In this document: positions 8,072 through 16,732 of the stretch, piece by piece
Position numbering within the stretch: position 1 is the first letter of the stretch
Layout: each line of letters begins with the position of its first letter
Notes under the pieces: model-generated
Seen by the model: only the letters and a program-made list of their open reading frames with translations
What the model was told of the DNA's origin: nothing
Database searches by the model: none
Position numbers and translations under genes: made by a program
Origin: Paraburkholderia tropica
GTDB lineage: Bacteria > Pseudomonadota > Gammaproteobacteria > Burkholderiales > Burkholderiaceae
Reading direction: 5' to 3'
NCBI RefSeq assembly: GCF_900109265.1
Contig: NZ_FNZM01000015.1
Coordinates: 124,001 to 188,000, forward strand
DNA: 64,000 nucleotides

Positions 8072-8851
8072 ATGCGCGCCATCATTCTTGCGGCAGGCCT
8101 CGGCCTGCGCCTTCAGCAACGCGCTGGAGAACAGTTTCCGAAATGTCTGCTGCAGTTCGAGGGCGTGTCGCTGCTCGAACGCCATCTGCAGATGCTCGAA
8201 GCGGCGGGTGTCACCGAAGTCGTGCTCGCGCTCGGCTTCCAGCCTGAACTGGTCGAAGCGGAACTCAAGCGCATCAACTGGCCGCACAAGGTCGAAGTGG
8301 TGATGAACCCGCGCTTCGATCTGGGCAGCGTGCTCACCGTGCATCGCACGGCCGAAGCCATCACGCGCGGCGGCGACGTGCTGCTCATGGACGCCGACGT
8401 GCTCTACGACGAACGCGTGTTCGCGCCGCTCGTCGCGGGCGAGGCGCCCACCAACCGTCTGCTGATCGACCGCGACTTCGAAGCCGGCGACGAGCCCGTG
8501 AAGCTGTGCCTGCGCGACGGCGTGCCGGTCGAACTGCGCAAACAGCTCGCCGTGGGCCTGCAATACGACACGATCGGCGAATCGGTGGGCTTCTTCCGCC
8601 TGAACGAGCCGACCGCGCGCCGCTTTGCGCAGATCGTCGAAGGCTACGTCGATACGGGCCGCGCGAACCTGCCGCACGAAGAAGCGCTGCGCGATCTGCT
8701 GCTCGAGCGCGGCGCCGAATTCGACACGGCGGACGTGACCGGCGCGCCGTGGATCGAGATCGACTTCCCGAACGACGTGACGCGCGCAGCGGAAGAAGTG
8801 CTGCCGCAACTCGCGCCGATCGTGAGCCGCATGAAGCAGACGGCCGAGTGA
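8072..8851 (+). CDS. Small-molecule nucleotidyltransferase (phosphocholine/phosphonate cytidylyltransferase-like)
   Basis: A 259-residue single-domain Rossmann-type nucleotidyltransferase. The nucleotide loop IILAAGLGLRL is followed by Lys24 in PKCLL, and a metal site DAD at Asp107/Asp109 (LMDADVLY). Later come GESVGFF and the terminal WIEIDFPNDV that resembles LicC/PntC-type CTP transferases. These enzymes activate a phospho-alcohol or aminoalkylphosphonate as CDP-X. Placed with a CDP-alcohol phosphotransferase, it could make the CDP-linked donor used by 5506-6204. The nucleotide (CTP or other) and the substrate cannot be read from sequence. It is the last gene of the operon and is followed by a strong terminator. 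Confidence 0.83.
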   Translation: MRAIILAAGLGLRLQQRAGEQFPKCLLQFEGVSLLERHLQMLEAAGVTEVVLALGFQPELVEAELKRINWPHKVEVVMNPRFDLGSVLTVHRTAEAITRGGDVLLMDADVLYDERVFAPLVAGEAPTNRLLIDRDFEAGDEPVKLCLRDGVPVELRKQLAVGLQYDTIGESVGFFRLNEPTARRFAQIVEGYVDTGRANLPHEEALRDLLLERGAEFDTADVTGAPWIEIDFPNDVTRAAEEVLPQLAPIVSRMKQTAE

Positions 8852-8921
8852 TCGCGCGCGCGGGCCGCATGCATGCGGCTCGCTCCGTCTCGGCGTCTGA
8901 ATGGCCGTAAAAAGGCCCTCA

Positions 8922-8960
8922 AAAAGGCCGTGAAGTTCGCTTCACGGCCTTTTGTGTTTT
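8922..8960 (+). terminator. Strong UUCG-loop terminator closing the lipid operon
   Basis: A perfect 14-bp stem (AAAAGGCCGTGAAG at 8922-8935 with its complement at 8940-8953) is closed by a TTCG tetraloop, with a T-rich tail TGTGTTTTT. It can work in both directions because the stem begins with an A run. Confidence 0.9.
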
Positions 8961-9058
8961 TCGTGCGGCTTCATCTGTTGCCGACCCACCGCGTTTCGCA
9001 ACACAGTGCCATAATGGTGCCTTTACGCCATCAGCCGCGCTGATCGTCGTTCCTGCCC

Positions 9059-10462
9059 ATGCCCCTTGCCCTCGGCACTTTCATCGTTCCGCTTATCGTC
9101 GCGTGCTCGATGTTCATGGAGAACGTGGACGCGACAGTCATCGTCACCTCGCTGCCCGCGCTGGCCCGCGATCTCGGGCAAGATCCCATCACGCTGAAAC
9201 TGGCCGTCACGAGCTATGTGATCGGCCTCGGCGTATTCATTCCGATTTGCGGATGGGTGGCCGACCGCTTCGGTTCGCGCAATGTGTTTCGCACGGCCAT
9301 CGGCATTTTCATGACCGGTTCGCTGCTGTGCGCGGCGTCGCGCTCGCTCGAAATGTTCGTGGCCGCGCGCTTCGTGCAGGGCATCGGCGGCGCGATGATG
9401 GTGCCGGTCGGGCGCATCATCATCTTCCGTTCGCTGCCGAAGTCGGACTTCATTCGCGCGGTCAACTATCTCACCGTGCCCGCGTTGCTCGGGCCGGTCG
9501 TCGGGCCGCCGCTCGGCGGGTTCATCACCACCTATCTGCACTGGCGGCTGATTTTCTTCGTCAACATTCCGATTGGCGTGTTCGGCATCTGGCTCGCGAA
9601 CCGGCATATCGCGAACATGCACGAGGAGCATCCGGGGCCGCTTGACTGGCTCGGTTTTCTGCTTTCGGCGGGCGGCGCGTCGCTGTTCATGCTGGGCCTG
9701 TCGCTCGTCGGCGGCGAACTTGTTTCGAATACCAAAGCGGTCACGATGTGCGTGGTCGGCGCAATCCTGCTCGCGCTTTACTGGTTCTATGCGCAACGCG
9801 CCGAACGTCCCGTGCTCGATCTGAAGTTCCTGCGCATTCCGAGTTTCAACGCGAGCGTGGCGGGCGGTTCGCTGTTTCGCATCGGTCTCGGCGCCGTGCC
9901 GTTCCTGTTGCCGCTCACGCTGCAGGAAGGGCTCGGCATGACCGCGTTCGCGTCGGGGGCGATTACCTGCGCGTCGGCGTTCGGCTCGATCTTCATGAAG
10001 TCGATCGTCTCGCGCGTGCTCGGGCGCTTCGGTTTCCGTCGCACGCTGATCGTCAACGCGGCGATCGCGGGCGCGGCCATCGCGGTCTGCGGCCTGTTCT
10101 CGCCGACGACGCCCGTGTGGTTCATCTGGCTCGTCGTGCTGGCGGGCGGCCTGTTTCCGTCGCTGCAATTCACCGGCCTCAATTCGCTCGCGTACGCGGA
10201 CATCGAGACCAAAGACATCGGCCGCGCGACCAGCGTGGCGAGCGTGATCCAGCAGGTGTCGCTGGGTCTTGGCGTGACGATCGCCGGCATCGTGTTGCAG
10301 ATTTCGCATCGCGTGCAAGGCCATCCGACCATCGTCTGGTCTGATTTCTGGCCGGCGTTTTTCGTGGTCGGCCTGTTCTCGGTGGCTTCGATTCCCGTGA
10401 CGATGCGCCTGCCCGCCAATGCCGGCGACGAGATCGCGCGCGGCAGTCGCGGCAAGGCCTGA
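9059..10462 (+). CDS. MFS multidrug exporter, DHA2 (EmrB/QacA) type
   Basis: A 467-residue proton-driven exporter with 12-14 hydrophobic segments. The N-terminal ENVDATVIVTSLPALARDLG corresponds to the conserved D1 motif of 14-TMS drug exporters. Motif A is GWVADRFGSRNVF, and motif C is LGPVVGPPLGGFIT in segment 5. The C-terminus ends in a short basic tail. Substrates are not predictable. The start is the first ATG of a frame preceded by the terminator region, and the first segment follows immediately. It stands alone; no TetR or adaptor (EmrA-like) gene is adjacent. It is related to the exporter at 17833-19272, which shares the QGIGGAMMVPVGR stretch. Confidence 0.88.
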   Translation: MPLALGTFIVPLIVACSMFMENVDATVIVTSLPALARDLGQDPITLKLAVTSYVIGLGVFIPICGWVADRFGSRNVFRTAIGIFMTGSLLCAASRSLEMFVAARFVQGIGGAMMVPVGRIIIFRSLPKSDFIRAVNYLTVPALLGPVVGPPLGGFITTYLHWRLIFFVNIPIGVFGIWLANRHIANMHEEHPGPLDWLGFLLSAGGASLFMLGLSLVGGELVSNTKAVTMCVVGAILLALYWFYAQRAERPVLDLKFLRIPSFNASVAGGSLFRIGLGAVPFLLPLTLQEGLGMTAFASGAITCASAFGSIFMKSIVSRVLGRFGFRRTLIVNAAIAGAAIAVCGLFSPTTPVWFIWLVVLAGGLFPSLQFTGLNSLAYADIETKDIGRATSVASVIQQVSLGLGVTIAGIVLQISHRVQGHPTIVWSDFWPAFFVVGLFSVASIPVTMRLPANAGDEIARGSRGKA

Positions 10463-10533
10463 CGCGGCGTCTTCCATGAATCGGCGCATCAGGGTTATCG
10501 GCGGATCGCCGGATCGCAAACGATTTCTGCGCA

Positions 10534-10542
10534 TGCTATAAG
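10534..10542 (+). promoter_or_regulatory. Extended -10 promoter candidate for ggt
   Basis: TGCTATAAG is an extended -10 element (TG, one base, TATAAG) about 75 bases before the ggt start. No good -35 is present, as is common for extended -10 promoters. The leader contains a CCGGG/CCCGG hairpin. Confidence 0.4.
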
Positions 10543-10616
10543 CGCTGTAACCGGGTCAAAAGCCCGGTGAAAGGTGGTTGACGTTACGCGATGAACCGAA
10601 TCATGGAGGTCACTCA

Positions 10617-12347
10617 ATGAAGCTGGTCGATAGAACGAAAATTTCCGCAGCCGCTCTCGCACTCATTTCGCTTTCCGCTTTATCGGCGGGCTTTCTCGAA
10701 GCCACGCCCGCATTTGCGAAAGACACGCAGCAACATCCCGCGGTCCTGAACGCGTCGGCGGTGGCCGTCGCCGACAAATACGCGGCCGACGCCGCCGAGC
10801 AGATCTTCAAGGCGGGCGGCAACGCGGTCGATGCCGCGGTCGCGATCGCCTTCACGCTCGCCGTCACGTATCCCGAAGCCGGCAATATCGGCGGCGGCGG
10901 TTTCATGACGCTGTACGTGAACGGCAAGCCGTATTTCCTCGATTATCGCGAGCGCGCGCCGCTGGCCGCCACGCGGACGATGTATCAGGACGACAAGGGC
11001 AACGTGATTCCGGGCAAGAGCCTCTATGGCTACGACGCCGTGGGCGTGCCGGGCACGGTCGAGGGCATGTGGGAAGCGCAGAAGCGCTTCGGCAAGCTGC
11101 CCTGGAAGCAGGTGCTGCAACCGGCGATTCAGTACGCGCGCGATGGTTTCGTCGTCGACGAACTGCTGGCGAAGCGTCGCGAGGAGGCGTCGAAGGAATT
11201 CGGCGGCAAGACCAATTTCGATCAGTACTTCGGCGACATGAAGGAGGGCGCGACGTTCAAGCAGCCCGATCTCGCCAACGTGCTCACGCGCATCGCCAAT
11301 CAAGGCGCGAAGGACTTCTACGACGGCAAGACGGCTGACCTGATCGCCGCCTCGATGAAGGGCCACGGTCTCATCACGAAGCGCGATCTGCAGGACTACA
11401 AGGCCGTGTGGCGTCAGCCCGTGGAGGCGAAGTGGAACGGCTATGAAGTGATCACCGCGCCGCCGCCGAGTTCGGGAGGCGTGGGCCTCGTCCAGCTGCT
11501 CAAGATGAAGGCGATGCTCGCGCCGCAATTCAAGGACGTGACGCTCAACTCGCCGCAATACATTCATCTGATCGCGGAGATCGAGAAGCGGGTGTTCGCG
11601 GATCGCGCGCAATATCTCGGCGACCCCGACTTCTACAAGGTGCCGGTCGCGCAACTGACCGACGACGCCTATCTCGCGAAACGCGTGGCCGAAGTGGATC
11701 CCGTCAAGCCTTCCGACACGAAGAGCGTGCAGCCGGGGCTCGGCACCTCGATGCCGGAAAAGGCGGAGACGACGCACTTCTCGGTGGTCGACAAGTGGGG
11801 CAACGCGGTCTCGAACACCTACACGATCAACGGCTATTTCGGCTCGGGCGTGGTGGTGCCGGGCGCGGGCATCGTGCTCAACGACGAGATGGACGACTTC
11901 TCCGCGAAGCCCGGTGTGCCGAACATGTTCGGCGTGGTGGGCAGCGACGCGAACGCGATCGCACCGAAGAAGCGTCCGCTTTCCTCAATGACGCCGACCA
12001 TCCTCACGAAGGACGGCAAGGTCGCGCTGGTGATCGGCACGCCGGGCGGCTCGCGCATCTTTACGTCGATCTTCCAGGTCATCAACAATCTCTACGACTT
12101 CAAGATGCCGTTGAAGGACGCCGTGGGCGCGATGCGTTTCCACCATCAACTGCTGCCGCCGAATACGATTTTCTGGGAGCCGTACCAGCCGATCGACGGC
12201 GATCTCGCCAAGCAGGTCGAAGCGAAGGGGTATACGCTGAAGGGCCAGGATTTCAACGGCGATATTCAGGCGATCCGCATCGACGGCGAAACGCCCGAAG
12301 CCGCCGCCGATCCGCGCGGCCGTGGCGTGACGCGCGTGATTCCCTGA
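10617..12347 (+). CDS. ggt: Periplasmic gamma-glutamyltranspeptidase
   Basis: A 576-residue Ntn-hydrolase precursor that would cleave glutathione and transfer or hydrolyse the gamma-glutamyl group in the periplasm. A signal peptide occupies roughly residues 1-34 (ending ATPAFAKD). The self-cleavage and catalytic threonine is Thr385, the first T of ETTHFSVVD, matching Thr391 of the E. coli enzyme. Substrate-binding parts GSGVVVPGAGIVLND, EMDDFS and PLSSMTP follow in order. Length fits the family (about 580). The ATG at 10617 has GGAGGT six bases upstream; the longer frame from 10578 would bury the signal peptide. A second, different family member lies at 61126. Confidence 0.95.
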   Translation: MKLVDRTKISAAALALISLSALSAGFLEATPAFAKDTQQHPAVLNASAVAVADKYAADAAEQIFKAGGNAVDAAVAIAFTLAVTYPEAGNIGGGGFMTLYVNGKPYFLDYRERAPLAATRTMYQDDKGNVIPGKSLYGYDAVGVPGTVEGMWEAQKRFGKLPWKQVLQPAIQYARDGFVVDELLAKRREEASKEFGGKTNFDQYFGDMKEGATFKQPDLANVLTRIANQGAKDFYDGKTADLIAASMKGHGLITKRDLQDYKAVWRQPVEAKWNGYEVITAPPPSSGGVGLVQLLKMKAMLAPQFKDVTLNSPQYIHLIAEIEKRVFADRAQYLGDPDFYKVPVAQLTDDAYLAKRVAEVDPVKPSDTKSVQPGLGTSMPEKAETTHFSVVDKWGNAVSNTYTINGYFGSGVVVPGAGIVLNDEMDDFSAKPGVPNMFGVVGSDANAIAPKKRPLSSMTPTILTKDGKVALVIGTPGGSRIFTSIFQVINNLYDFKMPLKDAVGAMRFHHQLLPPNTIFWEPYQPIDGDLAKQVEAKGYTLKGQDFNGDIQAIRIDGETPEAAADPRGRGVTRVIP

Positions 12348-12768
12348 TTTTCCGATTCCTTCATTGTCATCGAATCAATTGGGGATAATTTACCGGATCT
12401 ATGCGCAGTGAATGGCTGATGAGCAATATTTGCGTGGCATTTTTTCGCATGCGACATCGGCGTCACGGCGCGATTCGGGAAAGCTCGCATGCGATGCACA
12501 TTTGTCCTCTTTAATGAGGATTCACACCCAATGAGCATCGCGTAGGATGCAATTTCCGGCGGCCTGATGGCTGTCGGCGTGTGTTTTCTTGGGGCGGCTT
12601 TGCCGCCCATTTTCTTTTCCGCTCCGGAAGTTTTCTTGAATTCACCGAACACGCTCGATAAGCTGGAGCGCGTACGTGGGCGCCGATCGTTGCGCATGCA
12701 ACGGCGGCGGCCCGCGGGGCAATCATGAACGTGCACTTTGATCCAACGCTGTCTTCATCCTGTTGCGC
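12348..12768. other. Intergenic region between ggt and a LuxR-type regulator
   Basis: About 420 bases. It contains a TCCTC/GAGGA mini-hairpin near 12506-12521, and a GGGCGGC/GCCGCCC hairpin (12592-12608) followed by ATTTTCTTTT that may end ggt transcription. A 37-codon frame from 12401 lacks a ribosome-binding site. Nothing else is recognised. Confidence 0.5.
12592..12618 (+). terminator. Possible intrinsic terminator downstream of ggt
   Basis: A 7-bp GC stem with a three-base T loop (12592-12608) is followed by a T-rich run. It lies about 240 bases after the ggt stop, so it may terminate a long 3-prime tail. Confidence 0.5.
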
Positions 12769-13302
12769 ATGCATCTGACTCGCCGCGAACTGGTGCTGCT
12801 CGCCGACCTCTTCAGGGTGCTGGCGGCGCCTGCGCTCACTGAAGAGGCCCTGCGTGTGGACGTCGCGCCACGCATGCTCGATCTGCTGGATGCGGACGAT
12901 TTCGCTGAAGCCGCGTGGGAAGGCGAGGCGAGCGACGGCAACATGTGGATCGTGCGTGGCGGAGCGCGCGAGAGCGCGTCCGGGCGCGACCGCGCGATGT
13001 TCGATCTGATCCGGCCTGCGTTCGTGGCCGCGCTGGCGCGGGTCGGCAGCGACACGCAAATCGACGCGACGCCTGCCGGCGACGACCCGTTGCAGGCCGA
13101 CGGCGATCCGATCGCGCGCCTCACGCGCCGCGAACGCGAAGTCGTCGAGCTGGCGGCGGATGGTTTGCTCGACAAGGAAATCGCGCAGCGGCTCGGCATT
13201 TCCTATACGACCGTGCGCACGCATCTCGACCGTTCTTTTCACAAACTCGGTATCAGCAACCGCTCGAAGCTCGCGCGGCTGCTGCAAACGTCGCGTCGGT
13301 GA
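12769..13302 (+). CDS. LuxR-family (FixJ/NarL-type HTH) transcriptional regulator
   Basis: A 177-residue regulator. The C-terminal 65 residues are a typical GerE/LuxR helix-turn-helix: LTRREREVVELAADGLLDKE, then IAQRLGISYTTVRTHLDR and FHKLGISNRSKLARLL. The N-terminal 110 residues are not a receiver (no phospho-acceptor Asp in the right place) and not a recognisable autoinducer-binding domain. They may form a small unclassified sensor. The ATG at 12769 gives MHLTRREL; a TTG at 12763 adds two residues. It is convergent with the DUF2783 gene, and its target cannot be read from context. The nearest downstream genes on the other strand, a flavin monooxygenase pair, already have their own LuxR-type neighbour. 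Confidence 0.78.
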   Translation: MHLTRRELVLLADLFRVLAAPALTEEALRVDVAPRMLDLLDADDFAEAAWEGEASDGNMWIVRGGARESASGRDRAMFDLIRPAFVAALARVGSDTQIDATPAGDDPLQADGDPIARLTRREREVVELAADGLLDKEIAQRLGISYTTVRTHLDRSFHKLGISNRSKLARLLQTSRR

Positions 13303-13367
13303 GTGGCTTTAAAGCGGGTTTAAAGCGCGATTAATGGCGTAATTCACGGTGCGATTCAAGGCGCGAT

Positions 13368-13595
13368 TCACAGCGCGGCCGACCCGTCGATGTCTTCGCG
13401 TGCGGCGTCGATCAGCATGAGCGCGGCGTTCGCGTCGCCGATGCGCTCGACGGCAAGCAGCGCGAAGCGCGCGAGAAACAGCGGCGTCGCGGCCTCGCCC
13501 AACGCTGTCATCGTTTTGCACAGACGCGTATAGACCGCGTCGAGTTCGCTATCCGTCATGGCCGTCATGGCGCACTCCAGTTGTTGTTCCATCAT
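13368..13595 (-). CDS. DUF2783 small protein paired with the flavin monooxygenase
   Basis: A 75-residue helical protein (MMEQQLECAMTAMTDSELD, then AVYTRLCKTM, ATPLFLARFALLAVERIGD and a last helix ALMLIDAAREDI). It matches the DUF2783 type that recurs directly behind MhpA-like FAD monooxygenase genes. The start is supported by GGAG upstream, and it lies 20 bases after the monooxygenase stop, so it is co-transcribed. A role as an accessory or stabilising subunit is only inferred. It is hidden inside a longer antisense-like frame. Confidence 0.72.
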   Translation of the reverse strand: MMEQQLECAMTAMTDSELDAVYTRLCKTMTALGEAATPLFLARFALLAVERIGDANAALMLIDAAREDIDGSAAL

Positions 13596-13615
13596 CGTGT
13601 CTCCGGATTTCGGCA

Positions 13616-15349
13616 TCAGCCGTGCAGTGCGCGATCGATTGCCGCGAGCGCATGTTGCGCGAGTTTGGCGGTTTCGTCGCGGCGCTCGTCGCGCACGCCT
13701 TGCCAGCGTCCGAGCACATGGCCGTCGGGGCGCACGAGATAGAGCGCGGTTCGCTCGACGCCGTACATCGGAAAGAGCCGTCCCGTGTGATCCCATGCGC
13801 CGCGTCGTGCGGAATCGGCGGGCGCCTCGCGCGTGATCGGGATCAGCGTGAAGGGGATGTCGCGTGCGGCGAACCCGGCTTCGAGTGCGGCGATGTCGGC
13901 GGGGATCGCGCTTTCGCTTTCGTTGCTGAACCAGAGCGCCGTGAAGCGCGGCCCGACAAGATCGGTGAGATGCGCGGTGAAATGCGCGCCGTCGCGATCG
14001 ACAATCGTTAGCGGACATTCGGGCAGCACCGCGCCGGGCGCGGGGCCGCACGCGAACGCATCGGACGCGGCATTGAGCGGCGAATCGGTATAGGCGATCG
14101 CCGACGTCTGGCGCGGATTGATCAGCGAGCGCACGCCCGGATGCTTGAGCGCGAGACTCAGCACGGCCTTGCGCATCAGCTCGAACGCGAACGAGGGCGG
14201 CGCCATGAATTCCGTGCTTTTGGTGCCATAGCTCAGATTTTCGTGCGCGGCGAACACGCGTTCGTCGGAGTAGCTGTCGAGCAGGCTCGCGTGCGCGCGG
14301 CCCTGCGTGACGTAGGCGAGTTTCCACGCGAGATTGTCGGCGTCGTCGATACCCGAATTCGCGCCGCGCACGCCGAAGATCGGCACCAGATGCGCGGCGT
14401 CGCCCGCGAACAGCACGCGGCCGTGCCGGTAGCGTTCGAGCGTCAGCGCGTTGGCCTTGTAGATCGTGATCCAAACCGGCGACCACGGCGCGGTTTCGCC
14501 CATCATGTCGAGCAGGCTTTGCACGCGCGGCATCACGTTGCCGGGTTTGACGGCTTCGTCGGCGTCCTCGTCGTCGCGCAACTGATAGTCGATGCGCCAG
14601 ACGTTGTCGGGCTGCTTGTGCACCAGCACCGTCGAGCCCGGATTCGACGCCGGATCGAAGTAGGCGAGCCGCTCGGTCGGGCGCGCGCTGTCGAGCAGAA
14701 TGTCGACGATCACGTAACGGCCTTCGTAGCTCGTGCCCTGGAGCTTCAGGCCCAGCGCATCGCGCACCGTGCTGCGTCCGCCGTCGGCGGCCACGAGCCA
14801 GTCGGTCTGCGCTGCGTAGTCGCCTGCGGGCGTGGAGAGCGCGAGCGTCGCGCCGTGTTCGTCGTGGCGGATCGCCGTGACCCGGGTGCGCCAGCGGATG
14901 TCGATCAGGTCGGCGTGCCGCTCGGCCGCGTCGAGCAGAAATTGCTCGATGTGATACTGCGCGAGATTGACCATCGGCGGCAGCTTCTGGTTGTCGTCCT
15001 GCGGCATCGTGAAGTGCAGCACTTCGTCGTGGCGATAGAAGCTGCGGCCGCCGGTCCAAGGCAGTCCTTTCGCGAGGAAGCCGTCGAGCGCGCCGAGGCG
15101 TTCGATGATTTCGAGGCTGCGGCGCGAAATGCAGATCGCGCGGCTGCCGTAGCAGACTGAGTCGTCGGCTTCGATCAGCACCGAGCGCACGCCGTGTTGC
15201 GCGAGGCCCAGCGCGATGGCGAGGCCGACCGGGCCGCCGCCGACGATCGTGACCGCATGGCGTTGCGTTTCGCGGCCGTCGACGCAGTCGGGCAGACGCG
15301 CGTCGTAGCGTTTCGCTTCGAACGGATAGGGCTGGAAGGCGGCGTTCAT
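13616..15349 (-). CDS. FAD-dependent aromatic monooxygenase (PHBH/MhpA-type)
   Basis: A 577-residue class A flavoprotein hydroxylase. The dinucleotide loop is IVGGGPVGLAIALGLAQHG, the DG motif is AADGGRSTVRDALG, and the FAD-ribityl GD motif is VLFAGDAAHLVPIFGVRG. The C-terminal 150 residues form the thioredoxin-like domain seen in MhpA and phenol hydroxylases. It should hydroxylate a phenolic or polyphenolic substrate with NAD(P)H and O2. The ATG at 15349 (MNAAFQPYPFEAK) is chosen because the upstream extension to 15535 is basic and non-homologous in character. The order with DUF2783 and a divergently placed cluster regulator suggests one aromatic catabolic or detoxification unit. No ring-cleavage genes are adjacent. 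Confidence 0.87.
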   Translation of the reverse strand: MNAAFQPYPFEAKRYDARLPDCVDGRETQRHAVTIVGGGPVGLAIALGLAQHGVRSVLIEADDSVCYGSRAICISRRSLEIIERLGALDGFLAKGLPWTGGRSFYRHDEVLHFTMPQDDNQKLPPMVNLAQYHIEQFLLDAAERHADLIDIRWRTRVTAIRHDEHGATLALSTPAGDYAAQTDWLVAADGGRSTVRDALGLKLQGTSYEGRYVIVDILLDSARPTERLAYFDPASNPGSTVLVHKQPDNVWRIDYQLRDDEDADEAVKPGNVMPRVQSLLDMMGETAPWSPVWITIYKANALTLERYRHGRVLFAGDAAHLVPIFGVRGANSGIDDADNLAWKLAYVTQGRAHASLLDSYSDERVFAAHENLSYGTKSTEFMAPPSFAFELMRKAVLSLALKHPGVRSLINPRQTSAIAYTDSPLNAASDAFACGPAPGAVLPECPLTIVDRDGAHFTAHLTDLVGPRFTALWFSNESESAIPADIAALEAGFAARDIPFTLIPITREAPADSARRGAWDHTGRLFPMYGVERTALYLVRPDGHVLGRWQGVRDERRDETAKLAQHALAAIDRALHG

Positions 15350-15581
15350 CGCGCGCGCTCCTGCGCGGAAGTGCCGAAAGCGGCGCACGAAAAACAGGCG
15401 TGGTGGGGCATGGTGAACTGTCTCCAATCTGGTTTTATTCGCGGATCGCGCCGTTCTGGCAAACGCCGGGGCGAAAGGCCGATCTCGCGTCGATGAAGCC
15501 AGTATGGAGCGCGCGCGCCGCGGCGCTGTCCTCATTTTGGGTACAGCACGCAGACATTGCCCGCACGGCGCGAGGCGCGTG

Positions 15582-16400
15582 TCAGCCGTTGCCGTTGGCG
15601 AGACAGAGCGCGAAAAGCTGGCGCTGGCTGGAGATGCCGAGCCGCCGATACGCGCGCTTCTGGTACGTCACGACGCTGCTCGGCTTGACGCCCATGTGGT
15701 CGGCGATTTCGGCGGCGCTGTGGCCTTCGAGCACGCCGCGCAGCGCGTCGAGTTCGCGCTTCGAGAGGTCCGGGCAGAGACCGCGCAAGCGCGCGAGCAT
15801 CAGCGGCGCAATGCCGGGCTGACGCTGGCCGCGCAGTGCGTAGTGATGCTTCGTGGCCTCGCCGATCAGCGGCGCGAGCGACTCCACGAGTTGCACCTCG
15901 CCGGGCTGGAAATTGCCGGCGTCGCGCTCGCGATAGAGATTCACGGAGAGCCAGATGTCGGCGGCGGGCTGCAGCAGCAGCGAGAGCCGGTCCGACACGT
16001 TGGGCGTGGCGTAGCAGGCCGTGCGATAGCCGTCGTGCTCGATATCGGCGCTGGTCTGCCAGTGCAGCACGAGCGCGTTGCCAGGCGCGCCCGCGTCGTG
16101 GTCCGCGACGATGCGCTGGTTGCCGTCGAGCGCGTAGAAGAGGCGCGCGTAGGTGTCGGCGACGTCGCGCAGAAAGCGCCCGCCGCGATGGTCGGCGACC
16201 GAGACCGTGCGCGGGCGATTGCCGAATTCGTACGCGAATACCGTGCATTGCGACACCGCAGTGGCCGGTCCGAGCAGATTGAGCACTTCGGCGGCGAGCG
16301 CGTTGTCGTCGGCGCCGCCGATCGCGGACACGAGACGGGTGACGCGGGACAGGTCGAACTGACCCGTCTGGCTGGGACGGTCGAGACGCCAGTAGCGCAT
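15582..16400 (-). CDS. LuxR-type regulator with GAF-like N-terminus
   Basis: A 272-residue regulator. The C-terminal HTH (DLSKRELDALRGVLEGHSAA, then EIADHMGVKPSSVVTYQKR and AYRRLGISSQRQLFALCLA) is of the GerE type. The N-terminal 190 residues have a mixed alpha/beta pattern ending VQLVESLAPLIGEATKHHYA, as in GAF-like sensory domains. No receiver domain is seen. It is transcribed in the same direction as the monooxygenase with 232 bases between, so it may control that gene from its own promoter. The start ATG at 16400 gives MRYWRLDRPS. The upstream gap contains a CCTGTACAGG palindrome. Confidence 0.8.
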   Translation of the reverse strand: MRYWRLDRPSQTGQFDLSRVTRLVSAIGGADDNALAAEVLNLLGPATAVSQCTVFAYEFGNRPRTVSVADHRGGRFLRDVADTYARLFYALDGNQRIVADHDAGAPGNALVLHWQTSADIEHDGYRTACYATPNVSDRLSLLLQPAADIWLSVNLYRERDAGNFQPGEVQLVESLAPLIGEATKHHYALRGQRQPGIAPLMLARLRGLCPDLSKRELDALRGVLEGHSAAEIADHMGVKPSSVVTYQKRAYRRLGISSQRQLFALCLANGNG

Positions 16401-16732
16401 GTTTCGTAAAGGAAATCGGGAAAAATATCGACGCGGAATCCGGCGGCGCGCGTGTGCCGGGTTTTCGAGCGTAGCACCGAATCGTTCGCCGGCGCATCGG
16501 GTGACGCCCTGTACAGGCGAGTCGCCGACTGCTTCCGATCGTCGCCGATCGCCTCAGATCGCTTCGTTGACGCAAAGGGCCGGATCTGCCGTCGCTCAAG
16601 CGCCACATTCAGACATCCTGCGCGCGCCTGACCGCGAGCAAGAAAACGCAAGGATGCGGTAATCTCCCACCTTGTGCTGCAAATGCACATGTTTCCTTTC
16701 TTCCCCAACGTTCCCGCGCAGGACACCTCGAC
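16401..16732. promoter_or_regulatory. Divergent promoter region, LuxR-type regulator / DedA-rhodanese
   Basis: About 330 bases shared by two divergent genes. It contains the perfect palindrome CCTGTACAGG (16508-16517), reminiscent of a contracted lux-box core. A cluster of GATCGCC/GATCGTC repeats follows at about 16535-16565. No coding sequence is seen. Confidence 0.4.

Noticed and set aside
6977..8809. 610-codon minus-strand frame
   Set aside because: It is antisense to the membrane protein and nucleotidyltransferase genes, which carry clear motifs on the plus strand.
12401..12514. 37-codon ORF after ggt
   Set aside because: It has no ribosome-binding site and no recognisable features.
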